A DNA stretch of 7,164 nucleotides, from contig CAIOSU010000446.1 of NCBI GenBank assembly GCA_903861055.1, positions 1 through 7,164 of the forward strand, given 5' to 3'. Shown here piece after piece: positions 1 through 6,573 of this stretch (the stretch's first letter is position 1; each line of letters opens with the position of its first letter). The position numbers were made by a program, and so were the translations under genes. Below the pieces are notes generated by a model. That model ran no database searches, was not told the DNA's origin, and saw nothing but the letters and a program-made list of their open reading frames with translations. This stretch comes from an uncultured bacterium (GTDB lineage: Bacteria > Bacteroidota > Bacteroidia > Chitinophagales > CAIOSU01).

Positions 1-1588
1 ATGGGAAGCCAATTTTGGTAGGGTTGTAGATACATCAAACAACGAGATTTTAGTGGTATTCGATTCCGTAGGAACCGCAACGCTTAGCAATTTTGCACTG
101 AATAAATGTGGTGGCAATACCGTAAGCTTTAACGTTGAAGTAGTTTCATTGTTAGAAGTGGTGTTGGCCGACGATACTACCGTTTGTGCCGGCCAGCCAG
201 TAAGGCTTACTGCCCAAATCGACCCTTCGCCAAGGGAATTGGAAACAACTTTCAACGCTACATCTAACACCAAGGGGTTCATGTTTGATGTAACATCGAT
301 AACCGAAGTAACCATAGATTCCATATCAGTAGGTGCATCTTTGAGCAATACGCCATTGGATGTGAGCATATACTTACGCAACGGATCATACCAAGGCCAT
401 GAAACTACTGCTGCAGATTGGCTCTTCTGGGGCTCAACTATAGTACAAAATCCAGTTGCAGGCAACTTCGGTACTATCATCCCAATACAGATATTCCAAT
501 CGTTGCCCGCAGGCGATACGCTGGGCATATATGTACATGTAAACAATGGCAACAACGTGCGTTTTCGTCCGGCAACTGGTTTTGGCAACCCCATTAGCAC
601 CGATGGATTGATAAATCTGCACCCTTGCGCCGTAATGGGTGGCTTGTTTACGGCTCCATTGCAGCCTAGGGTTTGGGCAGGCAGCGTGTTCTACTCTACT
701 ACTTCGGGCCTAGGCTATAGCTGGAGCAACGGCGACACTACCCAATCTACCGTTTATTACCCTATCCAAAGCGAAACCGTGGAGGTAATAGTAAGTAACC
801 CCACAGGCTGCGGCAATACGGGCAAAGTAAATCTTGGAATACTGCCCAGCCCAACTATTGATGCTGGCGATGATGCCGATGTTTGCCTTGGTGAGGTGGT
901 TAATATACAAGCCACTACCAATGGTAGTAACATTACTTGGACCCCAACTACAGGCCTAAACGACCCCGCAGCACTTACTCAGAGCATTAGGCCTAATGCC
1001 AATATCAATTACATTCTAGCATCGGAGAATTTAACTACCGGCTGCAAAGCGCAGGACACCCTCGCCATAACCGTGAGCATTGAGCAAACAGAGGAGGATA
1101 CGGTGTTTATCTGTATCAATAAAGACTTGGTATTGCAACTACCCGATGTAGCCGGCAGCAGCTATTTGTGGAGCACAGGCGAAACTACCCGCAGCATACA
1201 AGTAACCGAAACAGGTATTTACACCGCCCAATACACCCCTGGCGGCTTGGGTTGTGCTACCTTGTATGTGTTTAATGCAGAAAGCTTTGATTGCGAAAAC
1301 ACGATAAAAATACCAGCAGCCTTTACGCCTAACAATGATGGACTAAACGATCATTTTACCATATTCGCCCAAAACCTATCCGATTATACCATTAAGATAT
1401 ATAACCGTTGGGGCGAGTTGGTGTACGAAAGCAGCGACCTAACCGAGCTTAATGACCTAAGCCGCGGTTGGGATGGAAGCTACAAAGGGGCGTTGCAAAA
1501 CTTCGGTACTTTTATTTATTTCATCCAGGCTAAGGATGTGAATGGTTTACCTATTGAAAAACAAGGGCACCTAACCCTGATAAGATAA
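1..1588 (+). CDS. Secreted multidomain Ig/PKD-like protein with T9SS type B C-terminal sorting domain (5'-partial)
   Basis: The reading frame (codons from base 2) is open to the left edge and begins WEANFGRVVDTSNNEIL, so the gene starts outside the window; the GTG at 53 is internal. Visible parts in order: the end of one beta domain; an Ig/PKD-like domain opening with DDTTVCAGQPVRLTA (about 170-220) and closing with GYSWSNGDTTQS...VSNPTGCG (about 713-820), split by an unrelated beta-rich stretch (about 239-697); another Ig-like domain (about 845-1080, DAGDDADVCLGEVVNIQA); a third (about 1085-1275, SYLWSTGETTRSIQV); and a sorting domain (about 1304-1585) with FTPNNDGLNDHF, IYNRWGELVY, GWDGSYKG and terminal HLTLIR. 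This C-terminus is the gliding-motility-associated CHU_C type, which in known cases directs outer-membrane translocation by T9SS. The stop codon overlaps the next start (TAATG). An adhesin or surface-structural role is inferred only from the repeated beta domains; no catalytic motif is visible. Family and secretion route are firm, function unknown. Confidence 0.9.
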   Translation, partial: WEANFGRVVDTSNNEILVVFDSVGTATLSNFALNKCGGNTVSFNVEVVSLLEVVLADDTTVCAGQPVRLTAQIDPSPRELETTFNATSNTKGFMFDVTSITEVTIDSISVGASLSNTPLDVSIYLRNGSYQGHETTAADWLFWGSTIVQNPVAGNFGTIIPIQIFQSLPAGDTLGIYVHVNNGNNVRFRPATGFGNPISTDGLINLHPCAVMGGLFTAPLQPRVWAGSVFYSTTSGLGYSWSNGDTTQSTVYYPIQSETVEVIVSNPTGCGNTGKVNLGILPSPTIDAGDDADVCLGEVVNIQATTNGSNITWTPTTGLNDPAALTQSIRPNANINYILASENLTTGCKAQDTLAITVSIEQTEEDTVFICINKDLVLQLPDVAGSSYLWSTGETTRSIQVTETGIYTAQYTPGGLGCATLYVFNAESFDCENTIKIPAAFTPNNDGLNDHFTIFAQNLSDYTIKIYNRWGELVYESSDLTELNDLSRGWDGSYKGALQNFGTFIYFIQAKDVNGLPIEKQGHLTLIR

Positions 1589-1590
1589 TG
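1586..1590 (+). other. Overlapping stop/start (TAATG) joining the two type B secreted proteins
   Basis: The stop TAA (1586-1588) shares its last A with the ATG at 1588-1590, and a second in-frame ATG follows at 1591. The following residues form a clear signal peptide, so one of these two ATGs is the true start. No purine-rich ribosome binding site stands directly upstream, which fits re-initiation by ribosomes finishing the upstream gene. This supports co-transcription and translational coupling; the coupling itself is inferred. Confidence 0.75.
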
Positions 1591-4356
1591 ATGAGGCTAT
1601 TGATATTTTGTTTGGCGCTAGGCACATTCGCATCGCTATATGCCCAAAAGGAAAACGATGGCTCAACCATGCAGCCAAAGGTGTACAACTTTTACAGCTT
1701 TACGCCCGATGTAAAAATGGACATCAGTAAGGAGCCTGCGCTGTTTCCGGATAGCTTGCGCAACCACCCCGAGTTTGGCATTGTGCCATTTAATGCCCAG
1801 TGCACCAATTGCTACGAAGAGATAGGAAAGCGCACCCGCTACACCCGTTTTTTTGTGGAGCCTGGCACTAACAGCAAGCACCATTATAGCCAATCATCAT
1901 ACTTTCCGTTGCATTATAAAAACGAGGATGGGTATTGGGTAACGTTGGATCATCGGATGAAGGATGCTAATAATGCTATTTATACTTGCAACAACGATCC
2001 AGTTTTGTACAAGTATAATAGCGCATTGAATAGAACTAGCATAAAAACTGATAAAGGCCACTTTACTTTTAACACCGCATTAGAAGCGTTCTACCTTTCT
2101 AGCAACGGCGCCAAAACCAATATTGGCAGCTTGAATGAAACCAACAAAAATCTGGGCAATGATGGCGTTTTGATCAATGATGCTTGGCAGGATATTCATA
2201 TTCAGCACATTTTTAAGCGTGGTGGCATCAAGACAAACTTTATCATTATGCAAAAACCAAACACTCCAAGCAATTCTGAGTATTTGGTTTTTGAGCAATT
2301 GCTCTCCGTTGATAAGGCAGAGCAATTTATAGATTATAGTAACAGCAATGGTTATTTTAATCAAGACGGCTTGTTCGTAGGAGACATAGAGGTAAAAGGT
2401 AAGGAAGGAGATTTACAGTTTATTATCCATGAAGCGACATTTTATGACGGATATGGCTATGGTACTAAGGGTGGATATAAGCTTTCAAGAAAATCGTTTC
2501 CCATTCTCGGTGCAGGAAATGGTGCTTCATACTCCCTGCAATTATACGTTCCTGTTGCTTTCCTCAACGACCCTAATGTAAGATACCCACTGTATATTGA
2601 CCCATTGGTAACAGGTAAAGATAGCTTAGGTGTTTTCTCGCAAGCCGACCCACAAGGTAACTTCAGCGCCAATATGGCCTTTAGCAATACCCCTGCCACC
2701 TGCAACTACCAACTTACCGTGCAAGTGCCAGGCATGAGCGATATTGTAAATACCAAGATTGATATCGAATACGAGAATACTTTTTCGGCTACTTGTGGCA
2801 CACCGCCTTTGCAACCGCCGTTTTGCCAGTTTCAGGATGTAAGGATGGAAGTACGCAGCCTTGATTGCCCAAGCACTACTGGTCCGCTCACTTGCGCTCC
2901 GGCAGCACCGCCATTCATTGGTACTTGCACTACCGACCCTAACCTAGTACCAGGAGCCAGTGCACTGCAATACCCCAACTTTTTAAATTGCATACCGCCA
3001 CAATGCCCCGATTATTTTATGGATTTTGAGTTGTTGAACTCAGAGCTACAATGCGATGGGGATGTGTGCGGATATAAATGCGCCCGTGGCCATTATTGGG
3101 CAGTAACTATTGAAGCGCGCACTATTGAAAACGTGATTACCCTTAGCCGCGATACCATTTGCGCAGGCGATACTGTTACGCTTACCGCTTTCCCTGAATG
3201 GGGCGTGCCGCCGTATACTTATGTGTGGAGCGACGGTCAAACTGACTCTATTATTACCTTTACCACTGAAACTGATGCCTTTGTAAGTTGCACCGCATTC
3301 GATTTTTGTGGAAACCCTGCCCTACCCCAAGACATATTTTTGGTTGCTAATCCTAGCCCTGATGCCGACGGTGGCGATACGGCCAAACTTTGCGAAGGCG
3401 GTAGTGCTACCCTAGGAGGAACACCCACTACCACAGGCTTTGCGCCAACCTTTGTATGGACCGCCGAGCCTGCAAATGCCACTACTTTTCTAAATACAAC
3501 CAGCAGCTCAAACCCTGTGGCAAACATACCTGCAGGCACCATTGATACCTTTTTGTACATAGTGCGCGTAAACGACCAAGGTTGTTTCCGTAGAGATTCG
3601 GTGTATGTGCTTTCGGGTGCCAACCCAACGGTTAGTATAGCGCCTGATACGGCCTATATATGCCCAGGAGAAGGGGCTACCTTTAATACAACCGAGCCTT
3701 TTGTGGTATACAACTGGAGCGATGGCAGCAGCAACCCAGAACTTACCGTGCTTAATTTAGGCAACTTTGATGTTACGGTTACCGATGGAAATGGCTGCAC
3801 AGCAAGCTCCAATACTGTTACTACCGCCCAGCCAAACTTACCCACTTTTGACTTATTTGCCACACCCGATTCTAGCTTCAATTTCGGGGAGAGTGCCATC
3901 CTAGGCGCCACCATTGATTTGAATGTACCGCCTATTGATTCGTTTGGTTGGGGGCCGCCTGTAAACATTTCGTGCTTAGACTGCCCCGACCCTATCGTTA
4001 GTCCCGAAGCCGACCAAGTATACATCTTAGAGGTTTATTCGCAAGGTTGCCTTATTAGGGATTCCATCTTCATCGACATTAAATTCCCGAACGCCTACTG
4101 GATACCTAAAGCCTTTACGCCTAACCAAGATGGCGTAAACGATCGTTTTTTTATCATTAAGGAAAGTGGGGTAACGGTGAGTGCATTCCAGATTTTCAAT
4201 CGGTGGGGACAGAAAATCTACGACAATACTTTCCCTTGGGATGGAACATCGAAAGGTGAACAAATGGATATGGGCGTATACAGCTACATATTTAAGCTCG
4301 TACTGGCAGATGGAAAAGAGCTAGTAGAGTCCGGGCAGGTAACCTTGATAAGATAA
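1588..4356 (+). CDS. Large secreted protein: signal peptide, Cys-rich module, Ig/PKD-like domains, T9SS type B sorting domain
   Basis: 922 aa. Residues 1-20 are a Sec signal peptide (MMRLL, hydrophobic core, then SLYAQ with likely cleavage beside the A-Q). Residues about 21-350 are an unassigned beta-rich region containing QCTNC (71-75) and FPLHYKNEDGYWVTLD (106-121); the latter loosely resembles the 'nY.d..G.W..id' N-terminal segment of some wall-associated/Rhs-like secreted proteins, a weak analogy. Residues 372-498 hold 11 cysteines and end in HYWAVTIEART, looking like one disulfide-rich module. About four Ig/PKD-like domains follow: 515-590 (ICAGDTVTLTA...YVWSDGQT), 591-678 (LCEGGSATLGG), 679-748 (YNWSDGSSNPELTV...TDGNGC) and 750-832. 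Residues 836-922 are the type B sorting domain (AFTPNQDGVNDRF, IFNRWGQKIYD, PWDG, GVYSYIFKL, VTLIR). The product should be exported by T9SS and held at or released from the cell surface. No enzymatic motif was found; an adhesin-like role is a guess. It is the second gene of a two-gene unit. Confidence 0.93.
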   Translation: MMRLLIFCLALGTFASLYAQKENDGSTMQPKVYNFYSFTPDVKMDISKEPALFPDSLRNHPEFGIVPFNAQCTNCYEEIGKRTRYTRFFVEPGTNSKHHYSQSSYFPLHYKNEDGYWVTLDHRMKDANNAIYTCNNDPVLYKYNSALNRTSIKTDKGHFTFNTALEAFYLSSNGAKTNIGSLNETNKNLGNDGVLINDAWQDIHIQHIFKRGGIKTNFIIMQKPNTPSNSEYLVFEQLLSVDKAEQFIDYSNSNGYFNQDGLFVGDIEVKGKEGDLQFIIHEATFYDGYGYGTKGGYKLSRKSFPILGAGNGASYSLQLYVPVAFLNDPNVRYPLYIDPLVTGKDSLGVFSQADPQGNFSANMAFSNTPATCNYQLTVQVPGMSDIVNTKIDIEYENTFSATCGTPPLQPPFCQFQDVRMEVRSLDCPSTTGPLTCAPAAPPFIGTCTTDPNLVPGASALQYPNFLNCIPPQCPDYFMDFELLNSELQCDGDVCGYKCARGHYWAVTIEARTIENVITLSRDTICAGDTVTLTAFPEWGVPPYTYVWSDGQTDSIITFTTETDAFVSCTAFDFCGNPALPQDIFLVANPSPDADGGDTAKLCEGGSATLGGTPTTTGFAPTFVWTAEPANATTFLNTTSSSNPVANIPAGTIDTFLYIVRVNDQGCFRRDSVYVLSGANPTVSIAPDTAYICPGEGATFNTTEPFVVYNWSDGSSNPELTVLNLGNFDVTVTDGNGCTASSNTVTTAQPNLPTFDLFATPDSSFNFGESAILGATIDLNVPPIDSFGWGPPVNISCLDCPDPIVSPEADQVYILEVYSQGCLIRDSIFIDIKFPNAYWIPKAFTPNQDGVNDRFFIIKESGVTVSAFQIFNRWGQKIYDNTFPWDGTSKGEQMDMGVYSYIFKLVLADGKELVESGQVTLIR

Positions 4357-4411
4357 GAGGATATGAAACGTTACCTAACCAGTTAAATTTAATTCGTTCA
4401 TTATCAATACA

Positions 4412-4444
4412 TTGGCAAATTTAGTTTAGCATTTTTACTATTTG
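4412..4444 (+). promoter_or_regulatory. Weak candidate Bacteroidota-type promoter for the fasciclin gene
   Basis: The 147-base gap (4357-4503) between the 922-aa gene and the fasciclin gene is AT-rich. TTG at 4412-4414 followed 21 bases later by TACTATTTG at 4436-4444 approximates the Bacteroidota pattern (-33 TTTG / -7 TAnnTTTG), but with one extra base in the -7 element and one missing upstream T. GTTTAGC (4424-4430) and GCTAAAC (4445-4451) form a 7-bp inverted repeat across the -7 region without a T-run, so it is not a convincing terminator but could be an operator or chance. A start near 4450 would leave a leader of about 50 bases. No Shine-Dalgarno is seen before the ATG at 4504. Confidence 0.25.
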
Positions 4445-4503
4445 GCTAAACAAACCTCAACACATCCTGTTAAAGGTGTATTCTTAACTCATAACCACAA
4501 AAC

Positions 4504-5463
4504 ATGTTTAACAGAATCCCTCTAGTATTGATGATGTTGTTGGCCACATCGATGGCATTCGTATCGTGCAGCAAAGACGACGAAGATGACGACAAAAACA
4601 CCACCACCCCGAACATTGTTGAATTGGCACAAACTGACACTAGCCTTACCTCATTGGTAGCTGCAGTTGTAAAAGCTGGCCTTGCCGACGAATTGAGTGC
4701 TGATGGTAACCTAACTGTATTTGCACCAACTAATGCAGCATTTAGCGCATTTTTGAGCGCCAACGGTTTTGCAACTCTTGAAGACGTACCAAATGCATTG
4801 CTTACACAAGTATTGCTTAACCACGTAGTGGCTGGCAAATTGTTGAGCACTGACCTAACTACCGGTTACAAGAACACTTTGGCTACTTACGGTACTACTA
4901 CTAGCAACTTGAAAGTGTATGTAAGCACTGCAAGTGGTGTAGTTTTGAATGGTACTTCAACCGTTACTGCAGCAAACCTAAATGCATCTAACGGTGTAGT
5001 ACACAAGGTGAACACTGTAATTGGTTTGCCAACTTTGCCAACGTTTGCACTAGCTGACCCTAACTTCAGCACATTGGTAGCAGCAATAACCCGTCCAGGT
5101 TTGACAACGGATTATGTAGCTGCTCTATCAGGCGCTGGTCCTTTGACAGTATTTGCCCCAACCAACGATGCATTTGCAGCATTGTTAACCGAATTGGGCC
5201 TAACTGCTTTGGATGATGTACCAACAGCAACACTTGAAGCGGTTCTTAACTACCACGTTGTTAGCGGAAACGTATTGGCTGGTAGCCTAACCGAAGGCCA
5301 AGTGGTAACTCCGCTAGGCAGTGGTACTTTCACTATCGGCCTTACTGGTGGTGCTAAAATCACTGATGGTTCTAACAGGGTAACCAATATCATTGCAACT
5401 GACGTACAAGCCAACAATGGCGTGATACATGCAATTGACAGGGTTCTTGTTCCTGCTCCTTGA
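4504..5463 (+). CDS. Two-domain fasciclin (FAS1) surface lipoprotein
   Basis: 319 aa. Residues 1-21 are a lipoprotein signal peptide with lipobox AFVSC; Cys22 would be lipidated. The following SKDDEDDD is strongly acidic and fits the Bacteroidota lipoprotein export signal that sends lipoproteins to the outer face of the outer membrane. Two FAS1 domains follow, about 37-177 and 182-316. Each has the first conserved block (TVFAPTNAAF at 71-80; TVFAPTNDAF at 215-224), the central LxxHVV-type block (LLNHVV at 104-109; LNYHVV at 248-253) and the last block (NGVVHKVNTVI at 163-173; NGVIHAIDRVL at 305-315). The domains are clearly related and probably arose by tandem duplication. FAS1 proteins usually mediate adhesion or bind polymers; that role is inferred here. 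The ATG at 4504 is chosen because it places the signal peptide correctly. The gene looks monocistronic: a gap before it, a strong hairpin terminator after it. GGT, GTA, AAC and ACT codons recur, perhaps indicating good expression. Confidence 0.95.
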   Translation: MFNRIPLVLMMLLATSMAFVSCSKDDEDDDKNTTTPNIVELAQTDTSLTSLVAAVVKAGLADELSADGNLTVFAPTNAAFSAFLSANGFATLEDVPNALLTQVLLNHVVAGKLLSTDLTTGYKNTLATYGTTTSNLKVYVSTASGVVLNGTSTVTAANLNASNGVVHKVNTVIGLPTLPTFALADPNFSTLVAAITRPGLTTDYVAALSGAGPLTVFAPTNDAFAALLTELGLTALDDVPTATLEAVLNYHVVSGNVLAGSLTEGQVVTPLGSGTFTIGLTGGAKITDGSNRVTNIIATDVQANNGVIHAIDRVLVPAP

Positions 5464-5484
5464 TCGTAAGCAGTTCTAAAGCTG

Positions 5485-5519
5485 AAAAGCCGTCATCTGA
5501 AAGGATGACGGCTTTTTTT
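5485..5519 (+). terminator. Strong intrinsic terminator, probably serving both converging transcripts
   Basis: A perfect 13-bp stem: left arm 5485-5497 (AAAAGCCGTCATC), loop TGAAAG (5498-5503), right arm 5504-5516 (GATGACGGCTTTT), followed by T to 5519, a run of seven T in all (5513-5519). It starts 22 bases after the fasciclin stop codon. Read on the minus strand the same hairpin ends with four T, so it could also stop transcripts of the gene ending at 5541, less efficiently. It lies between convergent genes, as expected for a shared terminator. Confidence 0.93.
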
Positions 5520-5540
5520 ATTTGTAGCTTTTAAAGCGCG

Positions 5541-6503
5541 CTACTCATTTACGAACTTTAGAGTGGCAAAGGGCTTACCATCCAACGTCTCTAGCGTACT
5601 GAAATAAATGCCCCGCGAAAGGTGGCTGATGTTTATGTTGGCACTTGTAGTTTCAGATGACAAGTGACGCTCAATAAGTAATCGGCCAAAAAGGTCGTAC
5701 ACCCTAAAGTAATAGCGCGATTCTTTTACTTTAAAGTGCGCTTGCAACGTTTGCCCGTCTTGATTGAACACATAAAAAGTTGGGGCAGTCGATTCACTAT
5801 TGACATTGTATACATCCGTGGTTGTTTCGGCAGTGTCATTATCCTCTATCCAAACTGGCTCATAGCCGCGTATCAAATTAGGTTCAACAGACCAAAGTAC
5901 GGCACTGTCTTGCTCAAACATTTCACGGCTGAGCTCAACGCTATTTGCCACGGTGGTGTCCGAATCGTCCCACTTAAGAATGTAGGCATAGTTGCCTCCA
6001 GAGGGTAAGGTGCTTGGGTCGTTTACCTGTGTGAGATTATACTCATCTAAAATGCGCGATAAATGAGCCTGGCGAATGCTATCGTTTTTGAACATAACCA
6101 TAAGCATGTCATCTGCCACATACCAAAGGCCGGCTTCGGAGGGTGTGTTATCAAACATGGTTACCACCGGAAACGAACGGCTAAAAGTGCCATCACGTTC
6201 TATATCGTCAATTACCTGCAAGCGCTGCCAATTGCTGCTATTGCGGCTAAAAACAACCAACTGTAACTTATCAGGATATCCGCTCCTAAACTCGACCCTG
6301 TCAACAACGGCAGTATCTAAAACTTGCTTAAACGTATCGTCATCAACCGTACGGAAAGCATACATGTCATACTGGAACTGCCAATATAACTTTTGCCCAT
6401 TAGCATAATAAAACGGATCTGTGCTCTCTGAGCGGAAAGCAAACGCTGCCGTAACAATTATAGCCCCTAAGCCAAAAATAGATATGCGCTTCGCTTGCTT
6501 CAT
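5541..6503 (-). CDS. Secreted S8-protease propeptide-like protein with T9SS type A sorting domain and no catalytic domain
   Basis: 320 aa. Residues 1-22 form a Sec signal peptide (MKQAKR, hydrophobic core, TAAFA). Residues about 30-213 follow the pattern I know from N-terminal pro-regions of Bacteroidota subtilisins: an opening FYYANGQKLYWQF (31-43), then LWYVADDMLMVMFKND (126-141), DEYNLTQV (153-160), NYAYILKWD (171-179) and LSREMFEQDSAVLWSVEPNL (191-210). The last resembles the 'A..fye..lf..AePn' end of such propeptides, which have a ferredoxin-like inhibitor/foldase fold. Where a catalytic domain of some 300 residues would begin there is only a short acidic linker (about 214-238), then a type A sorting domain (about 240-320; FRVYDLFGRLLIERHL, GIYFSTLE, terminal LKFVNE). 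No subtilisin Asp, His or Ser motif is present. It lies 70 bases downstream of a subtilisin gene on the same strand, probably in one transcript. It may inhibit or help fold a protease in trans, or be the product of a catalytic-domain deletion. Secretion is firm; the propeptide relation rests on recalled patterns. Confidence 0.85.
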   Translation of the reverse strand: MKQAKRISIFGLGAIIVTAAFAFRSESTDPFYYANGQKLYWQFQYDMYAFRTVDDDTFKQVLDTAVVDRVEFRSGYPDKLQLVVFSRNSSNWQRLQVIDDIERDGTFSRSFPVVTMFDNTPSEAGLWYVADDMLMVMFKNDSIRQAHLSRILDEYNLTQVNDPSTLPSGGNYAYILKWDDSDTTVANSVELSREMFEQDSAVLWSVEPNLIRGYEPVWIEDNDTAETTTDVYNVNSESTAPTFYVFNQDGQTLQAHFKVKESRYYFRVYDLFGRLLIERHLSSETTSANINISHLSRGIYFSTLETLDGKPFATLKFVNE

Positions 6504-6517
6504 ACTTTACGGTTCGA

Positions 6518-6563
6518 ATTCAAAATTGAACATTCAAAATTGAAAATTGTCTTGTGTCTTGTG
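6518..6563. repeat. Two adjacent 7-base tandem repeat arrays between the protease and propeptide-like genes
   Basis: On the plus strand 6518-6549 reads as 7-base units ATTCAAA, ATTGAAC, ATTCAAA, ATTGAAA and a partial ATTG (4.5 copies, consensus ATTSAAM). It is followed without a gap by two exact copies of TCTTGTG (6550-6563). The first array can also be seen as two 13-base direct repeats (ATTCAAAATTGAA at 6518-6530 and 6532-6544), each containing the short inverted pair TTCAA/TTGAA. The arrays fill about two thirds of the 70-base gap. No ribosome binding site stands out between them and the start at 6503. Whether they have a regulatory role cannot be told from the sequence. Confidence 0.8.
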
Positions 6564-6573
6564 CCTTAATGAA

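Noticed and set aside
53..55. GTG as the start codon of the first gene
   Set aside because: The frame continues open upstream to base 2 with plausible protein sequence and no signal peptide at 53, so the gene is truncated by the window edge.
3237..4025. Long minus-strand open frames (128 and 123 codons) opposite the 922-aa gene
   Set aside because: They are antisense shadows of a clear coding region, with no domain, signal or homology-like pattern.
4355..4386. Mini-ORF MKRYLTS after an AGAGG, just past the 922-aa gene
   Set aside because: The AGAGG and ATG spacing look like a real translation start, but it stops after seven codons and nothing similar continues in the other frames. It may be a remnant of a lost gene start; too short to call.
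4424..4451. Possible terminator after the 922-aa gene (GTTTAGC / GCTAAAC)
   Set aside because: Only 7 bp, AT-rich, with a 14-base loop and no T-run after it. Better treated as a weak inverted repeat in the promoter region.
4470..4850. 126-codon minus-strand frame opposite the fasciclin gene
   Set aside because: It overlaps a well-supported FAS1 lipoprotein and its leader. Its low-complexity composition reflects the antisense of repeated Ala/Thr/Asp codons.
6076..6408. 110-codon plus-strand frame opposite the propeptide-like gene
   Set aside because: The minus-strand protein has a signal peptide, recognisable motifs and a sorting domain; this frame has none and is antisense.
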